Shown: in pieces, positions 1-4,790 of the stretch
How the letters are laid out: each line of letters starts with the position of its first letter
How positions within the stretch are numbered: position 1 is the first letter of the stretch
NCBI GenBank assembly: GCA_023458535.1
Contig: JAEWYW010000071.1
Coordinates: 1 to 5,602 of the forward strand
From: Bacteroidota bacterium
GTDB lineage: Bacteria > Bacteroidota > Bacteroidia > Flavobacteriales > Weeksellaceae
Reading direction: 5' to 3'
Length of the DNA stretch: 5,602 nucleotides
The notes under the pieces: model-generated
Database searches by the model: none
What the model was told of the DNA's origin: nothing
The model's input: only the letters and a program-made list of their open reading frames with translations
Translations under genes and position numbers: made by a program

Positions 1-245
1 ATGATAAAATCTGTAGATTCGTTAAACATTTCTTGGAAACTCTTAAAATCTTCTTTATAAAGGTAGATTTTATGTTTCTCGAAAGTTGCTTCTCCATTAT
101 CCCCAAAGTTCTTTTTACTTTCGGTAATCGTAAGATAATAGTCTCCTGCCTTAGTCTCGCGCACATCAAAGAAATAAGTTCTTCTCCCTGCTTTTAACAC
201 CTTCGTAAAAATTTCATTTTCGTGGCGTTCCTTGTAATCACTCAT
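1..245 (-). CDS. PUR family DNA/RNA-binding protein (DUF3276), 3' end outside window
   Basis: The minus-strand reading frame opens with ATG at 245 and runs without a stop through 81 codons to the window edge. The protein begins MSDYKERHENEIFTKVLKAG and continues with RRTYFFDVRE (21-30), GDYYLTITESKK (34-45), FEKHKIYLYKEDF (55-67) and a Phe-rich helix-like end near FQEMF (70-74). This basic and aromatic beta-strand pattern, with one helix after the strands, is typical of the short PUR-alpha-like proteins of Bacteroidota and spirochaetes. Members of that family bind single-stranded or double-stranded nucleic acid and probably act in the cytoplasm as regulators or RNA-binding proteins. The target here cannot be read from sequence. 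The family is usually a little over 100 residues, so a few dozen residues are probably missing. It lies 120 bp downstream of the ABC exporter on the same strand and has its own possible promoter. The family call is from memory of its sequence pattern. Confidence 0.85.
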   Translation of the reverse strand, partial: MSDYKERHENEIFTKVLKAGRRTYFFDVRETKAGDYYLTITESKKNFGDNGEATFEKHKIYLYKEDFKSFQEMFNESTDFI

Positions 246-304
246 TGTACGATAGTTTTTTTAGAAATCTTATTATAACAAATTTAAAAGAATTCTTCGA
301 ACTG

Positions 305-312
305 CAAAATTT
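305..312 (-). promoter_or_regulatory. Possible -7 promoter element for the PUR-family gene
   Basis: Read on the minus strand this is AAATTTTG followed by CAG, one base away from the Bacteroidota -7 consensus TAnnTTTG. Directly upstream (310-326) lie two long A-tracts on the minus strand, 8 and 7 bases, which could act like an UP element. No TTG at the -33 position is evident. A start a few bases downstream would give a leader of roughly 50 nt before the ATG at 245. The same TTTGCAG core appears at three other gene starts in the window. Confidence 0.4.
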
Positions 313-365
313 TTTTTAATTTTTTTGTCGTATTGAGGTGGTTGCGATGTTATAATTACATAAAA

Positions 366-2027
366 TTATGCGGATTGTGTATTCTGCACTTCGGTGAGGT
401 TCAGGATTTTATCAGCACGTTTTGCACTGGATTCTCGATGGGTGATAATTATAGAAGTTGCATTTTTAGTTGTTTTTTCGATGTTTCGGAGTACGTTTTC
501 CTCAGTTTCTGTATCTAAAGCCGATAAAGAATCATCAAAAATAAGGATCTGAGGTTGCTTAATCAGGGCTCGTGCGATACAAATACGTTGTTTTTGACCA
601 CCAGAAAGCATCACACCTCTTTCACCCACCATCGTTTTATATTGATCTTTAAATTCAATAATATTTTTATGAACATCGGCTTCTTTAGCTGCCTTTACCA
701 CTTGCTCAAATTTTGGATCATCAATGGCAAAACCAATATTGTGTTCAATGCTGTCGGAAAATAAATAACTTTCCTGCGGTATGTAACCTAAGTATTTTCG
801 GTAATTTGTAAGATTGATATCTTTTAAATTTTTCCCATCAATTAGTATTTCGCCTTCTGTAGGATCAATTAATCTGCACAGCAATAATGCAATGGTCGAT
901 TTGCCACTTCCCGTTTTACCCATTATGGCAAGACTTTCCCCAGGATTGATGGTAAAACTTAAATGATCCAGAGCTTTAATTCCTGTGTTGGGATATACAT
1001 AAGAAACATTTTTAAATTCAATTTTACCTTCAATAGTTTCGTGGTCGGTACTTGTATTAATAATCTCTGATTTGTTGTTCAAAAATTCATTAATTCTAGA
1101 CATTGAGGCTTCGGCTCTCTGATTAACAGATGTTACCCAGCCCACCATAGAGAACGGCCAGATTAGTATGTTAATGTACATGAAAAAATCCGCAATTTTA
1201 CCTACACTTAACTCATTAGCCAAGTATTTCTGTCCTCCGACATACAAAATCACCACATTTAATAATCCGATTACAAAAAGAATAATGGTGAAGAAGTAGG
1301 CTTCTGTTTTCGCTAAATCTAAGGCTTTATCCTGATAATCATTAACTTTTATGCCGTAGTTTTTTTCAATATATTTTTCTTTAGCAAAAAATTTAATCAC
1401 GCGAATGCCCGAGAAACTGTCCTGAACAAAAGTGGAAATAGCAGATTGACTTTTCTGCATTATTTTAGACTTTTTATTGATGATGGAGCTCACTTTAAAA
1501 ATGATGAAGGACAAAATAGGTAAAGGAATAAGCGTCCACAGTGTCATAGAAACATCAGTTTGCAGCATGTAGATACTCGTAATAATTAAAAGAATCAGCA
1601 GGTTTACCACATACATCACGCCTGGTCCTAAATACATGCGTACTGCCACAACATCTTCGCTTAAACGGTTCATGAGGTCACCAATGGTCGTTTTCTTATA
1701 TTCCGTTAGCGACATTTCTTGGTAATGTCTGTAAATTTTATTTTTAAGTTCGTATTCAATTCTTCTGGATGCAACAATGATGGTTTGACGCATCATAAAT
1801 GTGAAAAAGCCTGTAAGTAATGATGATCCTACAATAATAGCAACATTAATAAGGACCTGTTCGTTGAAGCCAAACTGTTCATTTTTTGAAATTTCATCTA
1901 CAGATTTCCCTACGAATTGAACTTTATAAATATTAAAAAAGTTACTGGCGATAATAAACAAAAAGCCCCAAAACAGAAGTATTCGGTGTTTCCAGAAATA
2001 GGGATTTAGTGTTTTTAGTGCTTTCAC
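366..2027 (-). CDS. ABC exporter half-transporter (fused membrane and ATPase domains)
   Basis: This 553-residue protein is an MsbA/MdlB-type ABC exporter subunit of the inner membrane, which couples ATP hydrolysis to export of a lipid, drug or peptide that cannot be named from sequence. The membrane domain fills about 1-310, with likely helices near 17-38, 58-80, 134-155, 161-178, 243-265 and 281-300. The ATPase domain follows: A-loop Tyr345, Walker A GKTGSGKST (370-378), Q-loop Gln418, X-loop VGERG (467-471), signature LSGGQ (474-478), Walker B ILIFD (494-498), D-loop SALD (502-505) and H-loop His530. The residue after Walker B is Asp499, not the usual catalytic Glu, as in the weaker site of heterodimeric exporters. 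No partner gene is in the window. The start is GTG: the codon just upstream (2028-2030) is an in-frame TAA, and the encoded KALKTLNPYFWKHR start is typical of the family. The protein is somewhat shorter than the common 570-600 residues, mostly at the N-terminus. I see no clear terminator after its TAA, so read-through into the PUR gene is possible. Confidence 0.95.
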   Translation of the reverse strand: MKALKTLNPYFWKHRILLFWGFLFIIASNFFNIYKVQFVGKSVDEISKNEQFGFNEQVLINVAIIVGSSLLTGFFTFMMRQTIIVASRRIEYELKNKIYRHYQEMSLTEYKKTTIGDLMNRLSEDVVAVRMYLGPGVMYVVNLLILLIITSIYMLQTDVSMTLWTLIPLPILSFIIFKVSSIINKKSKIMQKSQSAISTFVQDSFSGIRVIKFFAKEKYIEKNYGIKVNDYQDKALDLAKTEAYFFTIILFVIGLLNVVILYVGGQKYLANELSVGKIADFFMYINILIWPFSMVGWVTSVNQRAEASMSRINEFLNNKSEIINTSTDHETIEGKIEFKNVSYVYPNTGIKALDHLSFTINPGESLAIMGKTGSGKSTIALLLCRLIDPTEGEILIDGKNLKDINLTNYRKYLGYIPQESYLFSDSIEHNIGFAIDDPKFEQVVKAAKEADVHKNIIEFKDQYKTMVGERGVMLSGGQKQRICIARALIKQPQILIFDDSLSALDTETEENVLRNIEKTTKNATSIIITHRESSAKRADKILNLTEVQNTQSA

Positions 2028-2059
2028 TTACAGATGGCTTTAAATAAAAAATTCAACTG

Positions 2060-2067
2060 CAAAATTA
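2060..2067 (-). promoter_or_regulatory. -7 promoter element for the ABC exporter
   Basis: On the minus strand this reads TAATTTTG, a full match to the Bacteroidota -7 consensus TAnnTTTG, followed by CAG. It lies about 33 bp upstream of the GTG start at 2027, giving a leader of roughly 25 nt. A TTG for the -33 element is not found at the usual spacing; the nearest TTG upstream is about 27 bp away, which is too far. The call rests on the -7 match and its position. Confidence 0.55.
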
Positions 2068-2132
2068 ACTAAAATCTATGATTTAAATCGTTTACAACTC
2101 ATAAAAGAGGTCTTCAAAATTAAAAAAATCCC

Positions 2133-2140
2133 TATCTTTG
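2133..2140 (+). promoter_or_regulatory. -7 promoter element for the nusB operon
   Basis: TATCTTTG matches TAnnTTTG fully and is followed by CAG, ending 21 bp before the nusB ATG at 2162. Transcription would begin near 2146, with a leader of about 15 nt and no Shine-Dalgarno sequence, as is normal in this phylum. No convincing TTG is present at the -33 position. A perfect 10-bp palindrome, AAAGATCTTT, sits at 2150-2159 between the expected transcription start and the start codon. Confidence 0.6.
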
Positions 2141-2161
2141 CAGCCAATAAAAGATCTTTGA

Positions 2162-3070
2162 ATGTTAGGAAGAAGACAAATCCGCGAAAAAGTTGTAGAA
2201 GCTTTATATTCTTATCAGCAAAACCCCATAAAATATGATCTTCTGGAGAAAAATTTATTTTCAGATATCGAAAAAATATACCATTTGTATATTTATCAGC
2301 TTAATTTTTTGGTGGCTTTAAAGGAGCTTGCTGAACAACAAATTGAAATTGGAAAGAATAAATACATCAAATCTGAGAAAGATATAAATCCTAATGAGAA
2401 GTTTATTAACAACCAAATTCTAAAAAAGATTGAAGAAAATACTGAAAGGTTATCCTTCAATTCTAAAAATCAGAATTTAAAATGGGATTTGCACGATGAT
2501 CTTTTAGTAAAAACTTTTCAGAGAATAAGTGCTGGAAAGCGTTACCAAGATTTTATGAAGGAAGAAGGTTATTCTTTCGAGGAAGATCAAAAGTTCATCG
2601 GTAAATTATTCTTAAGGTATATTGCGGAAAATGAAGATTTTCACGACAGACTGGAAGAAAAGGAATTGAGTTGGGCAGATGATCTCCATATCGCGAATTC
2701 AATGGTACAGAAAACCATCGGTTTCATGAAAGAAGATGAGCCAAGTCATACTTTAATTAAAATGATTAAAGACGAGTCTGACCGTGAGTTTGCCCGAAAA
2801 CTTCTTACCAAATCCCTCAATAACTGGGATGAAAATGAGAAAAAAATAGAAGAAAGACTTCAAAACTGGGATTTAGATAGAATTTCTTTATTGGATAAAA
2901 TTATTCTTGTAGCTTCAATTAGCGAGTTGGATAATTTTCCGTTGACAGCTACAAGCATTATAATTAATGAGTATGTAGAAATTTCTAAAGTTTTCTCCAC
3001 AGAAAAATCAAATATTTTTATTAACGGTATATTAGACAAATATTCAAAAGATATCAACAGAGTAAATTAA
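2162..3070 (+). CDS. nusB: Transcription antitermination factor NusB, long Bacteroidota form
   Basis: NusB is a cytoplasmic RNA-binding protein that pairs with NusE (ribosomal protein S10) on boxA RNA and supports antitermination of rRNA operons. The 302-residue product starts with GRRQIREKVVEALYSYQ (3-19), matching the family's first helix with its Arg-rich RNA-binding face. The core C-terminal signature is at about 235-296: DRISLLDKIILVASISEL (239-256), then FPLTATSIIINEYVEISKVF (259-278), and FINGILDKYS (286-295) corresponding to the family's FVNGVLD. Between these is an insertion of about 150 residues, helical and rich in Lys and Glu, making the protein about twice the size of the 139-residue E. 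coli NusB. Similar long forms are usual in Bacteroidota. It is the first gene of an operon, with 7 bp to the DUF1573 gene. Its promoter element lies at 2133-2140. The function is confident; the role of the insertion is unknown. Confidence 0.95.
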   Translation: MLGRRQIREKVVEALYSYQQNPIKYDLLEKNLFSDIEKIYHLYIYQLNFLVALKELAEQQIEIGKNKYIKSEKDINPNEKFINNQILKKIEENTERLSFNSKNQNLKWDLHDDLLVKTFQRISAGKRYQDFMKEEGYSFEEDQKFIGKLFLRYIAENEDFHDRLEEKELSWADDLHIANSMVQKTIGFMKEDEPSHTLIKMIKDESDREFARKLLTKSLNNWDENEKKIEERLQNWDLDRISLLDKIILVASISELDNFPLTATSIIINEYVEISKVFSTEKSNIFINGILDKYSKDINRVN

Positions 3071-3077
3071 TATCAAT

Positions 3078-3608
3078 ATGAAAAAAACAATTGCATTAGT
3101 TGCCCTTGCACTATTAACTACAGGACTTACTTCTTGTAAAAAAGAAGAAAAAACAAATACGGAAACTACAGAAAGTACAGATCTTGCTGCGGGTGTAAAT
3201 ACAGACTCTTCAGCAGTAATCAATCAAGAGGCTCCAGTTGCGGCTCCCGTAAGCAATGGTGATGAGGAAATGATAAAAGCAGCTACTTCTATCCCGTTAA
3301 CAACTGTAGCTTTGGCGCAGGCGCATTATGAGTTTGGTGATGTGAAAAAAGGAGAGAAAGTTAGTCATGTATATGAGATTACAAACACCGGAAAAAATCC
3401 TTTGGTAATTTCTCAGGTTAAGCCAGGTTGCGGATGTACTGCTCCAGATTATACAAAAGATCCGATTTTACCAGGACAAAAAGGAAAAATTACTTTGAGT
3501 TTTGATTCTTCTTCTTTTGATGGTCATACAGAAAAATACGCAGATATTTACGCTAACGTAGAAAAAGCGCCAATGAAGCTTACTTTCTCGGCTAATGTAA
3601 AACCTTAA
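3078..3608 (+). CDS. DUF1573 domain lipoprotein
   Basis: The 176-residue protein has a lipoprotein signal: a short Lys-rich start (MKKT), a hydrophobic stretch (5-17) and the lipobox LTSC, with Cys20 as the predicted lipid-attached residue. A low-complexity linker rich in Thr, Glu, Ser and Ala (about 21-75) leads to a DUF1573 domain at about 82-176. Its landmarks are YEFGDVKKGEKV (84-95), FxITNTG-type strand EITNTGKNPLVI (100-111), the PGCGCT motif (116-121) and LPGQKGKITLSF (131-142). The domain is an immunoglobulin-like (ASH/HYDIN-type) beta fold; its molecular job is not established. The charged residues just after Cys20 (KKEEK) do not decide whether it faces the periplasm or is surface-exposed. 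It sits 7 bp after nusB and 10 bp before yajC, so it is surely cotranscribed. The link with yajC hints at an envelope or secretion-related role, which is inference. Confidence 0.92.
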   Translation: MKKTIALVALALLTTGLTSCKKEEKTNTETTESTDLAAGVNTDSSAVINQEAPVAAPVSNGDEEMIKAATSIPLTTVALAQAHYEFGDVKKGEKVSHVYEITNTGKNPLVISQVKPGCGCTAPDYTKDPILPGQKGKITLSFDSSSFDGHTEKYADIYANVEKAPMKLTFSANVKP

Positions 3609-3618
3609 TAAAAATTTT

Positions 3619-3945
3619 ATGCTAACTATATTACAAGCACAGGAAGGGTCGGCAATGCCAACAATGCTGATGATGGGAGCGATGATAGTTTTATTCTTCG
3701 TGCTGATGGTTCTTCCGCAGAGGAGAAGACAAAAGCAGGAGAAAAACTTTCAGGATTCTCTAAAAGTAGGTACGAGAGTAGTGCTTACCTCTGGTTTACA
3801 TGGCAGAATTGCTCAAGTTCAGGAAGATGGTTTTGTAATCGAAACATTATCCGGTAAGCTGAAGTTTGAAAAAGCTGCTGTTTCCAGAGAATACACTGAA
3901 GCTAGATTCGGTAAAGATGGTACTAAAACAGAAAAGAAAGATTAA
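3619..3945 (+). CDS. yajC: Sec translocon accessory protein YajC
   Basis: YajC is a small inner-membrane protein that associates with SecDF and the SecYEG translocon and assists protein export. The 108-residue product has the family layout: a short N-terminal segment, one membrane helix at about 14-33 (PTMLMMGAMIVLFFVLMVLP), the positively charged PQRRRQKQ (33-40) on the cytoplasmic side, and a small soluble domain. That domain contains LKVGTRVVLTSGLHGRI (48-64) and ends in a charged tail (GTKTEKKD). Length and motif order agree with the usual 85-115 residues. The ATG at 3619 follows an A/T-rich spacer without a Shine-Dalgarno sequence, 10 bp after the lipoprotein gene. It is the last gene of the nusB operon; a strong terminator begins 20 bp after its stop. 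In many relatives coaE follows yajC (from memory), but it is absent here. Confidence 0.96.
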   Translation: MLTILQAQEGSAMPTMLMMGAMIVLFFVLMVLPQRRRQKQEKNFQDSLKVGTRVVLTSGLHGRIAQVQEDGFVIETLSGKLKFEKAAVSREYTEARFGKDGTKTEKKD

Positions 3946-3965
3946 TTTCTTTTTTTGATGATATT

Positions 3966-4005
3966 AAATTTCGGCGGGGAGCTTTGCTCCCCGCCGAAAT
4001 TTTTT
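3966..4005 (+). terminator. Strong rho-independent terminator of the nusB-DUF1573-yajC operon
   Basis: An exact inverted repeat of 17 bp (3966-3982 with 3986-4002) encloses the loop TTT. The GC-rich core GGCGGGGAGC pairs with GCTCCCCGCC, and the outer end is AAATTTC/GAAATTT. A T-run (4000-4005) follows the core. On the minus strand the stem is not followed by a comparable T-run, so it should work mainly for rightward transcription. It separates the housekeeping operon from the SDR/oxidase unit. Confidence 0.93.
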
Positions 4006-4014
4006 CCTAATTTC

Positions 4015-4022
4015 TATATTTG
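4015..4022 (+). promoter_or_regulatory. -7 promoter element for the SDR/oxidase unit
   Basis: TATATTTG matches TAnnTTTG and is followed by CAG, as at nusB. It ends only 7 bp before the ATG at 4030, so the mRNA should be leaderless or have a leader of a few bases. The position where a -33 element would lie (about 3991-3996) is inside the right arm of the terminator stem, and no TTG is seen there. Confidence 0.55.
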
Positions 4023-4029
4023 CAGTATC

Positions 4030-4758
4030 ATGACAAACAACAAAAACGTTCTCATTCTAGGCGCCAATTCCGATGTGGCGAAACAGGCGATAAAGCTGTA
4101 TCTTCAAAAAGGTTATTTTGTGATGGCGGCTTCACGCGATCTACAGTCAATTGAGATGTTTTTAGAAGTGAATAAATTGGACAAAACAAAAGTTAGCCTG
4201 CTTTTCTTCGACGCTGCTGATTTTTCATCGCATCAGAAATTCTATGATGAACTTCCTGCAAAACCTAACATCGTCGTTTATGCAGCAGGCTTTTTAATTC
4301 AGAATGAGCAGGCCTTCCATGATTTCGATTCTACTTTTCAAATGATGAAAGTGAACTATGCGGGTGCAGTTTCCATTTTAAACATTATTGCTTTCGATAA
4401 AGCAAACAAAAATTTGGAGCGAATTATAGGTTTGTCATCACTTTCCGGCGTACGCGGGCGGAAATCTAATTTTGTGTATGGAAGCACCAAATCGGCATTT
4501 ACACAGTATTTGGCAGGTTTACGCCAGGAACTTTCTTCAAGAAATATTAAAGTGAATGCATTGGTGATTGGGTATATCAACACCAAGATTAATCAAGGTT
4601 TGGAACTCCACAAAAACCTAATAATGGAGCCCGATTATGTGGCTAAACATATCGTTGAAGCTGGAAATTCTTTTACCATTGTTCCCAACTGGAAATGGAA
4701 AGTTATTTACTGCATTCTAAAAATTCTACCAGAACGTCTGGTCTCCAAACTTCCCTAG
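4030..4758 (+). CDS. SDR family NAD(P)-dependent reductase, DprE2-like
   Basis: The 242-residue protein is a classical short-chain dehydrogenase/reductase. The Rossmann start VLILGANSDVA (7-17) has the nucleotide-binding loop with Ala17 in place of the last Gly. YAAG (84-87) stands at the NNAG position, and the catalytic residues are Asn109, Ser137, Tyr150 and Lys154, with canonical Ser-Tyr and Tyr-Lys spacing. RKSNFVYGSTKSAF (144-157), PDYVAKHIVEA (201-211) and the hydrophobic, basic C-terminal helix ending in LPERLVSKLP (233-242) recall mycobacterial DprE2, which reduces a keto-sugar on decaprenyl phosphate. That comparison is from memory, and the substrate here is unknown. No DprE1-like oxidase or UbiA-type transferase is in the window. 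The start at 4030 is preferred over an upstream in-frame ATG at 3955, because the extra 25 codons would run through the terminator hairpin and the promoter element. The next gene begins 32 bp later, so cotranscription is likely. Confidence 0.9.
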   Translation: MTNNKNVLILGANSDVAKQAIKLYLQKGYFVMAASRDLQSIEMFLEVNKLDKTKVSLLFFDAADFSSHQKFYDELPAKPNIVVYAAGFLIQNEQAFHDFDSTFQMMKVNYAGAVSILNIIAFDKANKNLERIIGLSSLSGVRGRKSNFVYGSTKSAFTQYLAGLRQELSSRNIKVNALVIGYINTKINQGLELHKNLIMEPDYVAKHIVEAGNSFTIVPNWKWKVIYCILKILPERLVSKLP

Positions 4759-4769
4759 CCGAATAGCAC

Positions 4770-4777
4770 ACATTTTG
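4770..4777 (+). promoter_or_regulatory. Weak possible -7 element before the cholesterol oxidase-like gene
   Basis: ACATTTTG followed by CAAG lies 13 bp before the ATG at 4791. It keeps the TTTGCA core seen at the other starts but lacks the TA at the first two positions and has no -33 element. It may be a secondary promoter inside the SDR/oxidase unit, or chance. Confidence 0.2.
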
Positions 4778-4790
4778 CAAGTTTCTCCGC

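Noticed and set aside
268..283. Sigma70-like TATAAT on the minus strand upstream of the PUR gene
   Set aside because: Bacteroidota primary sigma factor favours TAnnTTTG, and a TATAAT in such A/T-rich DNA is expected by chance.
246..365. Terminator for the ABC exporter in the gap before the PUR gene
   Set aside because: On the minus strand there is no GC-rich stem followed by a T-run; the A/T tracts look more like promoter-upstream sequence.
333..764. Two plus-strand open frames (333-518 and 555-764)
   Set aside because: They lie almost wholly antisense to the ATPase domain of the ABC exporter, are Cys/Phe-rich without domain features, and have no promoter-like element.
2025..2030. Possible frameshift or annotation error at the exporter start, because GTG directly follows an in-frame TAA
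   Set aside because: GTG is an accepted start codon, a promoter element lies at a suitable distance upstream, and the N-terminus encoded from here fits the family.
2860..3057. Minus-strand 65-codon frame
   Set aside because: It is fully antisense to the conserved C-terminal core of nusB and shows no independent features.
3955..4029. In-frame upstream start for the SDR, adding 25 residues
   Set aside because: These codons run through the terminator hairpin and the promoter element, and the added residues precede the normal SDR start. The ATG at 4030 puts the Rossmann motif at the usual distance from the N-terminus.
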